Shown here piece by piece: positions 17,056-25,053 of a stretch of 64,000 bases of DNA. Under the pieces are notes generated by a model, which saw only the letters and a program-made list of their open reading frames with translations, searched no databases and was not told the origin of the DNA. Position numbers and translations under genes: made by a program. The DNA lies in contig NZ_WBMT01000012.1 in the NCBI RefSeq assembly GCF_008923185.1, positions 62,001 through 126,000 on the forward strand, written 5' to 3'. Position 1 is the stretch's first letter; every line of letters begins with the position of its first letter. Origin of the DNA: Actinomadura rudentiformis. Lineage in GTDB: Bacteria; Actinomycetota; Actinomycetes; Streptosporangiales; Streptosporangiaceae.

Positions 17056-18456
17056 TCAGGCGTCCGGGATCCAGCTCCCGTGGAACCCCGCCGGAACGCG
17101 GCGCGGCAGCCGCACCGAGGCGGTCCGGGAGAGATCGGACGCGTCCAGGACGAGCAACTCCGAGCGGGTGGCGGCGAGATCGGAGACGATCGACAGCAGC
17201 CAGCCCTCGTCCTCGGCGCGCGCGCCCTGGGCGGGGACGAAGACAGCCTCGCCGGGCGTCAGCTCCGGTCCGAGTTCGAGCGCCTCTGAGGACCCGTCGC
17301 GCAGGTCGTACTTCACGATCGCGTCGTCGGCCGCGGTGTAGAGGAAGCGGTGCGGACGCCCCGTACGCGCGTCGTCGTGCGTCGGGAACTCCACACCGCG
17401 GTCGTCCAGCGTCTCCTCGGAGACCTTCCCGGACGCCGGGTCGAGCGTCCAGCGGTGCACCCGGGCGTTGCCGGTGGACGCGGCGGCCTGCGCCGGTCCC
17501 GCCGCGGCGGCGGTCTCCTGCCCGGGGCCGCCGATGGTCGGCCAGAACGCGGTGAACTCCTCCGGGCGGTACCGGGCGGCGTCGAGCACCACCCGGCCCT
17601 GGGCGTCCTCGTGAGCGTTCCCGACGTGGAAGACGTAGCAGGGGTCCACGTCGAACCACCGGACCGTGCCTGCCTGAGTTCCGGTGTGCTGGTCGCGGGG
17701 CATCACGCCGATCCGGGCGCCGTACGCGTCGTCCCAGCGATACGGCATGCCGCCGTTCACCAGCTCCAGGTCGAACACCAGCGGTAGATCGAGCCAGATC
17801 ACATGGTTTTCGGTGATGGCGAAGTCGTGCATCATCGTCGGGCCGGGCACCTCGATCTCCCGGCTCTCCACCAGCCGCCCGTCCGCCGACAGCCGGTGGT
17901 AGGTCAGGTACGGCGGCATGAAGCCGTATCCGAAGAACAACAGCTCGCCGGTGACCGGGTCCTGCTTGGGATGCGCGGTCATCGCGCTGGTCAGCCGCCC
18001 GTCGAAGTCACACGGCCCGACCGTCTCCAGCTCCGGCGTCAGCTCGTACGGGAACCCGACCTCGACCAGCGCAAGAATCTTGCCGGCGTGCGGGATGACA
18101 TGCGTGTTGGCCAGCACGGCCGTCCGGTCGATGGTCAGGTCGTCGGCGACGAACGGGGCGCCGTCGGTGAACGAGCGGGTGCGGACCCAGCGGTTGCGGT
18201 ACCACTCGGCGCGGCCGTCCCGCAGCCGCACGCCGTGGACCATGCCATGACCGGTGAACCAGTGGCCGGAGTCCTGGCCGGGCAGCGGGTTGGGCCCGTT
18301 CCGGAAGTAGCGGCCGGTGAGCTCGTCCGGCAGCGTGCCGGTGACCTCCAGGCCGACGGCGTCGATCTCGTCAGGCACGGGCGTCAGGTGTCCGGTGAGC
18401 CAGGCGGGGCTGGCGCCGGTCTGCTGCTCGGTCCGTTGCTCGGTCTGCTCGCTCAC
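17056..18456 (-). CDS. Carotenoid oxygenase (apocarotenoid-forming, RPE65/CCD family)
   Basis: Non-haem iron enzyme cleaving carotenoids or related polyenes with O2. Family landmarks in order: GRYFRNGPNP, HWFTGHGMVHGVRL, a His segment TAHPKQDPVTGELLFFGYGF, MMHDFAITENHVIWLDLPL, FHVGNAHED and the C-terminal GFHGSWIP, together supplying the four iron-binding His. The GTG at 18456 with GGGGAG 7 bases upstream gives 466 residues; a longer frame back to 18618 would run through the operator-like repeat and is rejected. No carotenoid synthesis gene is in the window, so the substrate is unknown. Confidence 0.9.
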   Translation of the reverse strand: MSEQTEQRTEQQTGASPAWLTGHLTPVPDEIDAVGLEVTGTLPDELTGRYFRNGPNPLPGQDSGHWFTGHGMVHGVRLRDGRAEWYRNRWVRTRSFTDGAPFVADDLTIDRTAVLANTHVIPHAGKILALVEVGFPYELTPELETVGPCDFDGRLTSAMTAHPKQDPVTGELLFFGYGFMPPYLTYHRLSADGRLVESREIEVPGPTMMHDFAITENHVIWLDLPLVFDLELVNGGMPYRWDDAYGARIGVMPRDQHTGTQAGTVRWFDVDPCYVFHVGNAHEDAQGRVVLDAARYRPEEFTAFWPTIGGPGQETAAAAGPAQAAASTGNARVHRWTLDPASGKVSEETLDDRGVEFPTHDDARTGRPHRFLYTAADDAIVKYDLRDGSSEALELGPELTPGEAVFVPAQGARAEDEGWLLSIVSDLAATRSELLVLDASDLSRTASVRLPRRVPAGFHGSWIPDA

Positions 18457-18470
18457 GGCGGCACTCCCCG

Positions 18471-18533
18471 ATCTTCCAGCTTCGACATGTCGAACGTAGA
18501 TATCCCTGAAGCGACATGTCAAAGCTGGAAGAT
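18471..18533. promoter_or_regulatory. Long inverted repeat with two GACATGTC boxes upstream of the carotenoid oxygenase
   Basis: Arms of 22 bases (18471-18492 and 18512-18533) match at all but one position, around a 19-base centre. Each arm holds the 8-bp palindrome GACATGTC (18484-18491, 18513-18520), and the left one extends to TTCGACATGTCGAA. It sits 15-77 bases before the GTG start, where an operator would be expected, and could also fold into a stable hairpin. Confidence 0.65.
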
Positions 18534-18597
18534 CGACCAACCGGAGCCTCGACCAACCGGAGCCTCGATCAGCTGAAGGCTCGATCAGCTGAAGGTG
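18534..18597. repeat. Four 16-bp tandem units arranged A-A-B-B across a stop codon
   Basis: Units 1 and 2 (18534-18549, 18550-18565) are CGACCAACCGGAGCCT. Units 3 and 4 (18566-18581, 18582-18597) begin CGATCAGCTGAAGG. The stop codon of the minus-strand NAD(P)-binding gene lies in unit 4, and an identical copy of it lies in unit 3. Confidence 0.9.
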
Positions 18598-19406
18598 GGG
18601 GCGTGGTCGGCCGCCCATTCGGCGAACGTGCGGGCCCTGCGACCGGTGATCTGCTCGAACTCCGGATACACCTCCGCCGGGGTGTCGACGGCGCTCGCGT
18701 ACATCCGCAACATCGCGTCCACGAAGGGCGCGGGAACACCCCCGCCGATCATCGCCTCGCGGGCGGTCTCGGGGGAGAGCTCCTCGTAACGCACGGACCT
18801 GCCGATGGCCTCGCCGATGATGCGGGCCTGGTCGGCATGGGTGAGCGACTCGGGGCCGCTGAGGACCGGCTTGGTGCCGACGAGGTCATCGGCGAGGAAG
18901 GCCTGGGCCGCCGCTTCGGCGATGTCCCGTTCGTGCATCGGCGTCGTGTGCGCGCGGGCGTACGGACCGCGCACCACGCCGTCTTCGCGGATCTGCCCGG
19001 CCCAGTCGAGCGTGTTGGCGGCGAACGCGCCGGGCCGGAGGAACGTCCACTCCAGGCCGGACGCTTCGATCTCTCGCTCGGCCTCCAGGTGGTGCTGGCC
19101 GATCAGGTTGGCCGGGTCGTCCTCGCCCAGGCAGGACATCGACGACAACATCACGACACGGCGGACGCCGTGCGCCTTGGCTTTGGCGAGCAGCTCGCCG
19201 GGACCATTCCAGGACGTCGCCGGGTTGAAGAAGACCGCCTCGACGCCGTCCATGGGGGCCTCGTCGGCGCGGGCGACCTCGGCGCCGCTCGGCAGGCCGG
19301 CGGTGGCTGGATCGCGGCTGAGCGCCCGGACCTTCCGCCCCGCGGTGAGCAACTCGGCGACGAGGTGGCGGCCGACATTCCCGGTGGCACCGGTGATCAA
19401 GATCAT
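18585..19406 (-). CDS. NAD(P)-binding (NmrA/QOR2-like) reductase or redox sensor
   Basis: 273-aa atypical short-chain dehydrogenase. The Rossmann motif GATGNVG is at the N-terminus (MILITGATGNVGRHLVAELL), followed by the VVMLSSMSCLG strand and WTFLRPGAFAANTL, as in the NmrA/SDR_a5 group. The last part (ITGRRARTFAEWAADHAPTF) matches this group's usual ending. It is divergent from a TetR gene 118 bp away with a palindrome between them, so that regulator probably controls it. The ribosome site AAGGAG is good. The substrate is unknown. Confidence 0.88.
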   Translation of the reverse strand: MILITGATGNVGRHLVAELLTAGRKVRALSRDPATAGLPSGAEVARADEAPMDGVEAVFFNPATSWNGPGELLAKAKAHGVRRVVMLSSMSCLGEDDPANLIGQHHLEAEREIEASGLEWTFLRPGAFAANTLDWAGQIREDGVVRGPYARAHTTPMHERDIAEAAAQAFLADDLVGTKPVLSGPESLTHADQARIIGEAIGRSVRYEELSPETAREAMIGGGVPAPFVDAMLRMYASAVDTPAEVYPEFEQITGRRARTFAEWAADHAPTFS

Positions 19407-19437
19407 TTGCTTCTCCTTGCAGGGGAACGGAACTCAG

Positions 19438-19457
19438 TTTCATCCAACTGGATGAAA
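19438..19457. promoter_or_regulatory. Perfect 20-bp palindromic operator for the divergent TetR/NAD(P)-binding pair
   Basis: TTTCATCCA-AC-TGGATGAAA, arms of 9 with a 2-base centre. A further half site TGGATGAA occurs at 19474-19481. The position in the 118-bp divergent spacer and the size are typical of a TetR operator repressing both genes. Confidence 0.75.
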
Positions 19458-19507
19458 TTGTCAAACAGTCGGATGGATGAATACTTCACCCACCCGGCTA
19501 CCATGGC

Positions 19508-19535
19508 GTCATGAAGGAGACGTCATGAAGGAGAC
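19508..19535 (+). repeat. 14-bp tandem duplication over the tetR start codon
   Basis: GTCATGAAGGAGAC is present at 19508-19521 and 19522-19535. Copy 1 supplies the AAGGAG ribosome site for the ATG in copy 2. Its own ATG opens a five-codon frame whose TGA overlaps the tetR ATG (ATGA). Confidence 0.85.
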
Positions 19536-20169
19536 GACGAGGCGCCCGCGACGCGCGCCCGCACCGGGGGAGCGCAAGCTGGACGCCGAGCGCTCCCGGC
19601 GGCTGCTGCTGGAGGCGGCGCTGGACGAGTTCTCCGCCAAGGGGTACGCGGGGGCCCGGGTGCAGGACATCGCCGACCGGGCCGGGGTCAACAAGCAGCT
19701 GATCAACTACTACTTCGGCGGCAAGGAGGGGCTCTACGACGAGCTGGGCCGGCAGTGGCTGGAGGAGGAGGCCGAGTTCACTAAGGCCGGGCTGCCGCTG
19801 GAGGAGCTGGTGATGCGCTACCTCCGGCCGACGCTCGACGATCCGCGAAGCTCGCGGCTCCTGGCCTGGCGGAGCCTGACCGAGGATCCCGACGACATCC
19901 CCGACCTGGGCCGAGAAGACCTCTCCGATCTGGAACGGCGCCAGGAGGCAGGTGAGCTGGCCGAGGAGCTCGATCCGGCCACCGTCATGCTGGTCCTGCA
20001 GGCTGCGGTCTCCGCGCCGGCCGTCATGGGGCTCACCGTCCGCCGGATCTTCGGCCTGGATCCCGGGTCACCCGAGTTCAAAGAACGGTACGCCGAGCAA
20101 CTCCGCCGCATCATCCGCCGCCTGGCGGCCGACCCCAAGCCGGAACAGTCCACGCCGGAAGAGTCCTAG
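19525..20169 (+). CDS. TetR-family transcriptional regulator
   Basis: One-component repressor. The DNA-binding part is LLLEAALDEFSAKGYAGARV followed by QDIADRAGVNKQLINYYFGGKEGLYDEL (helix-turn-helix, about residues 45-75). The C-terminal ligand domain is unassigned. The start is taken at 19525 (MKETTRRPRRAPAPGERKLD) because AAGGAG lies 5 bases before it. It is divergent from the NAD(P)-binding gene and probably autoregulated through 19438-19457. Its stop and that of the convergent kinase gene share the four bases CTAG. Confidence 0.9.
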   Translation: MKETTRRPRRAPAPGERKLDAERSRRLLLEAALDEFSAKGYAGARVQDIADRAGVNKQLINYYFGGKEGLYDELGRQWLEEEAEFTKAGLPLEELVMRYLRPTLDDPRSSRLLAWRSLTEDPDDIPDLGREDLSDLERRQEAGELAEELDPATVMLVLQAAVSAPAVMGLTVRRIFGLDPGSPEFKERYAEQLRRIIRRLAADPKPEQSTPEES

Positions 20170-21379
20170 CCGGGCAACTCCACGGTGACCGTCGTCCCCC
20201 CGCCTGAGGCGTCGCCGCTGGTCATCGTGACCGTGCCGTCGTGGCGTGCAGCCCGGCGGCGCAGGCCGACCAGTCCGAAGTGCTCGCCCGTCGCCGCGTC
20301 GGGGTCGGCGGCGGTCTCGGGAGAGAACCCGGTGCCGTCGTCGGTCACCGTCAGCCGTACCGACGCGTCCTCGTAGGCGAGCCGTACGGTGACCGTGGTC
20401 GCGGCCGCGTGCTTGCGCACGTTCGTCAGCGCCTCCTGCGCGGCACGCAGCAGGACGACGTCGAGGTCGGGCGCGAGCGTCCGCGGCGTGCCGTCGATCT
20501 CGTAGGACGCGGTGACTCCGGTCTCCTCGCCGAACGTACGGGTCAGGTGGCGCAACGCCTCCGGCACCGGGGCGGCGTCGAGCGCCACCGGAGGCCGTGC
20601 CGCGATCAGCGCGCGGGCCTCGGCGAGGTTCTCGCGCGCGGCCCTGATTGCGGGCATGAAGATCGTCTCCCGAATCGGGTCGTCCGGATCGAGCCTCCGC
20701 TCCGAGGCCTGGAGCAACATCAGGATCGTGAGGAAGCCCTGGGCGAGGGTGTCGTGGATCTCGGCGGCGAGCCGGTCGCGTTCGGCGGCGACCCCGGCGG
20801 CGTGCGACAGCCGTGCCACCTCGGCCTGGCTGGCCTCCAGCCGATCGATCAGATCGGCGCGCTCCCGGCTCTGCACAATGATCCGTTCGATCCAGTATCC
20901 GATGAACAGCGCGAACGTGGTGGTGAGGACGCCCGTGGCGATGAGCCCAGGCACCATCTCGGCAGACTCGTGCTGGTCTATCAGGACTGTGGCCAGCGGG
21001 AGCAGGTTGACGACGACCACGGCGGCGACGGCCCGCCGGAGCGGCAACAACTGGAAGCAGTGCGGCACGAGGGCGAACGCCGCGAACCACACCCCGTTCA
21101 CTAGGAACGCGGCCGTTCCGTAGAGGCCCAGCATCGCGGCGATGTAGGCGTATCCCCGGGCCGTTCCCACGTTGTCGGCCTGGATGGGCTCCCGCGCGAC
21201 CAGGAAGTAGAGCCGAGGATCGCGGCCAGCAGCCCGGCCGACAACCACCGTCCGGTGCCGTCCGTGGTCCCGAACGCCACCAGCACGATCGTCGCGACCA
21301 GCACGACGACGGTGTAGATGTCCCAGACGAGTTGCAGCCGCTCCCACACATGCCGGGTGTGCCGCTGAGAGGGGGTCAC
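20166..21379 (-). CDS. NarL-type sensor histidine kinase, frameshifted in its N-terminal membrane region
   Basis: The catalytic part is intact: HisKA_3 box AAERDRLAAEIHDTLAQGFL, N box LRAAQEALTNVRKHAAA, G box VTDDGTGFSP and the final GGGTTVTVELPG. The N-terminus needs two frames: GTG at 21379 (starting MTPSQRHTRHVWERLQLVWD, first membrane helices) and, from about 21214 on, the frame with LYFLVAREPIQ. One G restored at 21213-21215 (CTCGGCTC to CTCGGGCTC on the coding strand) joins them as AILGLYFLVARE. No response regulator is adjacent, so it is an orphan, and either broken or affected by a homopolymer error. The downstream end overlaps the tetR stop. Confidence 0.8.
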
Positions 21380-21438
21380 ACGGTCAGTATGTCCCGAGAG
21401 CCGGAGTGACCGGCCGCAGAACGATCAGCGCACCATGA

Positions 21439-22257
21439 TCAGCCGCGCCAGAACTGGAAGAGGTAGTGGCCCAGCTGGATCGGGATCTGGTCGAACTCCA
21501 GCGACACCCGGAACGGGAACTCACCCAGCCCGAGCGCGTCGGTGACGTTGTAGATCACGTCGAAGAACGCCTCGTTGATCGGCCCGATCCAGAGCAGCGC
21601 GATCAGAGCCAGGAAGACGTAGCCGCCGTAGGCGTTGGCCTGGTCCACCCAGCGCCGCGGCAGGTAGGGCTCGATGATCCCGAAGCCGTCCAGGCCGGGG
21701 ATCGGCAGCAGGTTGAGGATGGCGGCCGTGACCTGGAGGAACGCCAGGAAGGCCAGCGCCGACCAGAACACCCCATGGCCCTTGTCGGCGAAGTTCTTGA
21801 AGACGACCGCCAGCATGATGGCGAACAGCACGTTCGACAGCGGGCCGGCGGCGGAGATCAGGCTGTGCCGGATCTTGCCGGGGATCACGTGCCGGTCGAT
21901 CCAGACCGCGCCGCCCGGCAGGCCGATGCCGCCGAGCAGGATGAACAGCACCGGGATGAGGAAGCTCAGCGTGACGTCGGCGTACTTGGTCGGGTTGAGC
22001 GTCAGGTAGCCCCGCGTGGCCACGCTGTGATCGCCCGACCGGTAGGCCAGGTAGGCGTGGCCGAACTCGTGCACGCACAGGGTCAGGATCCAGGCGGCGA
22101 TGACGAAGCCGAACACCGCCAGCCGTGCCGGGCGGTCCATGACATTGCCGTACCGCCACGCCATGAGGCCGAACAGGATTGTCGCCCCAACGATCGCGAG
22201 GAACACCGGGCTCGGGGAGACCGCGGAGCGCCCCCGCATCTGGTGTACCGATCCCAT
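21439..22257 (-). CDS. Site-2 protease family zinc metalloprotease (M50)
   Basis: Intramembrane protease with five or six hydrophobic helices. The zinc motif is HEFGH (His63, Glu64, His67) in a membrane helix, and the second ligand motif is LNLLPIPGLDGFG with Asp190. 272 residues, no PDZ domain, so it belongs to the minimal group like B. subtilis YwhC/YdjP relatives. Substrates are unknown; family members cleave anti-sigma factors or membrane remnants. Neighbours give no target. Confidence 0.88.
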   Translation of the reverse strand: MGSVHQMRGRSAVSPSPVFLAIVGATILFGLMAWRYGNVMDRPARLAVFGFVIAAWILTLCVHEFGHAYLAYRSGDHSVATRGYLTLNPTKYADVTLSFLIPVLFILLGGIGLPGGAVWIDRHVIPGKIRHSLISAAGPLSNVLFAIMLAVVFKNFADKGHGVFWSALAFLAFLQVTAAILNLLPIPGLDGFGIIEPYLPRRWVDQANAYGGYVFLALIALLWIGPINEAFFDVIYNVTDALGLGEFPFRVSLEFDQIPIQLGHYLFQFWRG

Positions 22258-22389
22258 ACTGGTCCCTCTCGTTCGCGCGTGCCGCGCCCCTGCTCGCCTT
22301 TGCTCGATCTTGACGCTACCTGACCGTCCTCCAGCCCCCGCCCACCACCTTCAATGGACAAGCTTCGCTTCGCAGTTATATGGCCCGTG

Positions 22390-22974
22390 TCAAGGACCGG
22401 TGATGACAGGTACGACGTACGTCCGGAGGAAGCGGCGGGTGTGCTCGGGCGGCCGGTCGCGATCCATGACGATCAGCGAGGTGATGATACGGAAGAGGAA
22501 CTCCACCGTGCCTTCCACCTCGATGTCCGGGCGCAGGCGCCGTTCCCGCTGGGCCAGGTCGAAGTGGGGCCGCACGTAGTCGCAGCACAAGTTGAGCACG
22601 TGCTCGGCCGCGGCCGCCACCACCGCCTGCATGTGCCCCGCCGCCTCCGGCACCAGGAACTGAGCCACCGTCGGTTGCCCGCGGACGAACGCGACCGCGT
22701 CCATGGTGCCCTCGACGATCGCGTCCGGCACCGACTTCTCGCGGCGCAGCCGTTCGTTCAGCGCGTCGAGGAACCGGCCGAGGTCCCGCAACACCACGGC
22801 GAGGATGAGTTCGTCGCGGCCGCCGGTGATGCTCCGGTAGACGGTCGCTCGCGAGAGCCCGGCCGCGGCGGCGATGTCCTCGACCGTGGTCTTGGCCACG
22901 CCGAACCTGCCGAAGCACTCCTCGGCCGCGTCGATGATCCGCTCGCGCGTGGAGTCCGTGGTCGCCGGGGGCAT
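22390..22974 (-). CDS. TetR-family transcriptional regulator
   Basis: 194 aa. The N-terminal domain RIIDAAEECFGRFGVAKTTV plus EDIAAAAGLSRATVYRSIT is a clear TetR helix-turn-helix. The C-terminal part (FLVPEAAGHMQ; LNLCCDYVRPHFDLAQ) is the ligand/dimer domain. It follows the DUF3224 gene by 26 bp on the same strand, so the two may be co-transcribed. Confidence 0.9.
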   Translation of the reverse strand: MPPATTDSTRERIIDAAEECFGRFGVAKTTVEDIAAAAGLSRATVYRSITGGRDELILAVVLRDLGRFLDALNERLRREKSVPDAIVEGTMDAVAFVRGQPTVAQFLVPEAAGHMQAVVAAAAEHVLNLCCDYVRPHFDLAQRERRLRPDIEVEGTVEFLFRIITSLIVMDRDRPPEHTRRFLRTYVVPVITGP

Positions 22975-23000
22975 GCCTGAAGATTATCCGGCGGCCCCGA

Positions 23001-23408
23001 TCAGTCCAGCGTGTAGTCCAGGGTCCAGGAGTGGCCGCCGTCCGGGCTCATCTCGATGGTGCCCCGGCCCTGGATGCCGGCGAGTTCACCGGTGCCCGAG
23101 GTCGCCACGATCTCCCAGCGCAGCCACTGGCCCTCCGCGCCGCCGCCCGCGCTGTGCTGGAGGACGAAGGTGCCCTCGCGTCCGTGCAGGATCGCCCGCA
23201 CGGTCTCCAGTCCCACGTACGCGGCGGGCCCGGCCTGCGTCTCCACCGTCAGGAGCTCGGCCGTGCTGGTGCCCACCATGTCGCCGTGGAAGGTCTTGCC
23301 GACCTGTACGCGGGACAGCTTGGTGCCGTTCTCCTCTTCGTACGGCTTCTCCGCGTCCCAGGCGTCGATATCGAACGTGCCACCGGCGTGAAGGGTCATG
23401 AACGTCAT
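23001..23408 (-). CDS. DUF3224 domain protein
   Basis: 135-aa single-domain protein, all-beta by appearance, with the DUF3224 pattern: AGGTFDIDAWDAEKPYEE at the start, SRVQVGKTFHGDMVGTSTAE, then YVGLETVRAILHGREGTFVL and the final GGHSWTLDYTLD. An in-frame ATG four codons in is an equally good start. The family is of unknown function, distantly like allene-oxide-cyclase barrels. Confidence 0.85.
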   Translation of the reverse strand: MTFMTLHAGGTFDIDAWDAEKPYEEENGTKLSRVQVGKTFHGDMVGTSTAELLTVETQAGPAAYVGLETVRAILHGREGTFVLQHSAGGGAEGQWLRWEIVATSGTGELAGIQGRGTIEMSPDGGHSWTLDYTLD

Positions 23409-23435
23409 TTTGCCGGACGAGCGCCGGACGATGGC

Positions 23436-24116
23436 TCAGAAAAGTGTGCCCTCGTGCTCGATTCCGCGCAGCGCGTCGTAGTCGAGGGTCACGCAGTCGA
23501 TGCCGCGGTCGGTCGCCAGCACCCGGGCCTGGGGTTTGATCTCCTGCGCCGCGAAGATGCCCCGGACCGGCGCCAGGTGCGGGTCGCGGTTGAGCAGCTC
23601 CAGATAGCGGGTCAGCTGCTCGACGCCGTCGATCTCGCCGCGCCGTTTGATCTCGACGGCGACCGTGGCGCTGCCCGCGTCGCGGCAGAGGATGTCCACC
23701 GGGCCGATCGCGGTCGGGTACTCCCGCCGGATCAGCGTCCAGCCCTCGCCGAGCGTGGTGATGTGCTCGGCGAGCAGTTCCTGGAGATGCGCCTCCACGC
23801 CGTCCTTCTGCAGGCCCGGGTCGAGTCCCAGCTCGTGGCTGGAGTCGTGCTGGATCTCCTCGATGGTGAGGATCAGCCGTTCGCCCGACTTGGTGTGGGT
23901 GACGGTCCAGCGCGCGATCGCGCCGTTCTCCTCGTACGGCTCCTCACGCAGCGAGCACGGCGGGTTCATCCAGTTGAGGGGTTTGAAGGCGCGGTCGTCG
24001 GCGTGGATGCTCACGCTTCCGTCGGCCTTGATGAGAATCAGCCTGAGCGCCATCGGCAGATGGGCGGTCAGCTTTCCGGCATAGTCCACACTGCAGCGGG
24101 CGATTACGAGACGCAC
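23436..24116 (-). CDS. nucS: Mismatch-specific endonuclease NucS/EndoMS
   Basis: Cuts both strands at G-T, G-G and T-T mismatches and replaces MutS/MutL repair in actinobacteria, working with the sliding clamp. The nuclease core is GPVDILCRD with Asp141 and AVEIKRRGEIDGVEQLTRY with Glu155 and Lys157. The C-terminal EHEGTLF resembles a clamp-binding tail. The GTG at 24116 (MRLVIARCSVDYAGKLTAHL) with AAGGTGG upstream gives 226 aa, the usual length. It is divergent from a GNAT gene 60 bp away. Confidence 0.95.
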   Translation of the reverse strand: MRLVIARCSVDYAGKLTAHLPMALRLILIKADGSVSIHADDRAFKPLNWMNPPCSLREEPYEENGAIARWTVTHTKSGERLILTIEEIQHDSSHELGLDPGLQKDGVEAHLQELLAEHITTLGEGWTLIRREYPTAIGPVDILCRDAGSATVAVEIKRRGEIDGVEQLTRYLELLNRDPHLAPVRGIFAAQEIKPQARVLATDRGIDCVTLDYDALRGIEHEGTLF

Positions 24117-24176
24117 GATGCACCACCTTAGTGAGCCCGCCGGCCACGCGTCCCCCGGCCGCCGGACTCCGCAACA

Positions 24177-24713
24177 ATGATCGGCGTGACCGAGATCCGC
24201 ATCGCGCGCCGGGAGGACGACGAGGCGCTGGCCGACCTCGACCGCCGTACCTGGTCGCCGATCCACGCCGTGCTGCCGGAACCCCCGCCGGGCAAGCCGT
24301 TCTTCGACGTCGCGCATCCACCCGGGCAGCATCTGGTCGCCGAACGCGGCGGCCGGGTCGTCGGGTACGTCCGGCTCGTGCAGCCGGTCCCCGAGCCCTG
24401 CGGTGACCATGTGCGCCAGATCCAGGGCCTCGCCGTCGACACCGGCGAACGCTGCGCGGGAGTCGGCCGGGCGCTGATCGAGGCGGCGTGCGCCGAGGCC
24501 GCGCGCCAGGGCGCCCGGCGCATCACGCTCCGGGTCCTCGGCTGGAACACCGCGGCCCAGCGGCTCTACGAGCGGGCCGGCTTCAAGATCGAAGGAGTGC
24601 TCCGCGAGGAGTTCCATCTCGACGGCCAGTACGTGGACGACATCCTGATGGCCCGCTCACTCAGATCCCGTGACCTGCCTAAGGCGATGTCGCCTGAGGC
24701 GACGTCGATCTAA
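24177..24713 (+). CDS. GNAT-family N-acetyltransferase
   Basis: 178 aa. The acetyl-CoA site is QIQGLAVDTGERCAGVGRAL (motif A, with R/QxxGxG/A) and motif B is LGWNTAAQRLYERAGFKIEG. The substrate is unknown. The start may instead be the GTG at 24186. The last codons (PKAMSPEATSI) are encoded by a short direct repeat that continues past the stop. Confidence 0.88.
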   Translation: MIGVTEIRIARREDDEALADLDRRTWSPIHAVLPEPPPGKPFFDVAHPPGQHLVAERGGRVVGYVRLVQPVPEPCGDHVRQIQGLAVDTGERCAGVGRALIEAACAEAARQGARRITLRVLGWNTAAQRLYERAGFKIEGVLREEFHLDGQYVDDILMARSLRSRDLPKAMSPEATSI

Positions 24714-24742
24714 GGCGATGGGGCGCGGAAGTAAGGCGACGT
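24679..24742. repeat. Direct repeats TAAGGCGATG around the GNAT stop codon
   Basis: CTAAGGCGATG occurs at 24679 and 24710, and a variant GTAAGGCGACG at 24731. The TAA of the second copy is the stop codon. AGGCGA-TG-TCGCCT in the first copy is also a small palindrome. Confidence 0.7.
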
Positions 24743-24823
24743 CCCCATGCGGAGGTGGGGGCCTTAGGCCGAACCTTGAGGATGTCGGGCCAGGGAGAAC
24801 GGCCCGCACCACAAGGAGGGGTC

Positions 24824-25006
24824 ATGTTCCACAACGACATCATGGACTCGGTGATGCGAGAGCGCGTTCGGGACCTCCAGGCCCAGGCCAAGGCCGACCG
24901 TGACGCCACCATCGTTCGCAGGGCCCGCAAGTTCTGGGAGGACCGGACGCTGCGCGCTCCCTCCCGCCGCTCCCGCAAGGTGCGACTGGCGGCCGAGGGC
25001 CGCTGA
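24824..25006 (+). CDS. 60-aa charged protein
   Basis: Short gene with a strong AAGGAGGGG ribosome site 4-5 bases before the ATG. The product begins MFHNDIMDSVMRERVRDLQA and is one predicted amphipathic helix rich in Arg/Lys and Asp/Glu, ending SRKVRLAAEGR. It is neither membrane nor secreted. I do not recognise the family. Confidence 0.7.
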   Translation: MFHNDIMDSVMRERVRDLQAQAKADRDATIVRRARKFWEDRTLRAPSRRSRKVRLAAEGR

Positions 25007-25053
25007 CCGACCCTCTGCCGCGTGGCCGCCCACGTCCTCGTAGGATCTCCAAG

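Noticed and set aside
18534..18597. CRISPR array
   Set aside because: Units are directly adjacent without spacers, and no cas gene is present. The same applies to the other tandem arrays.
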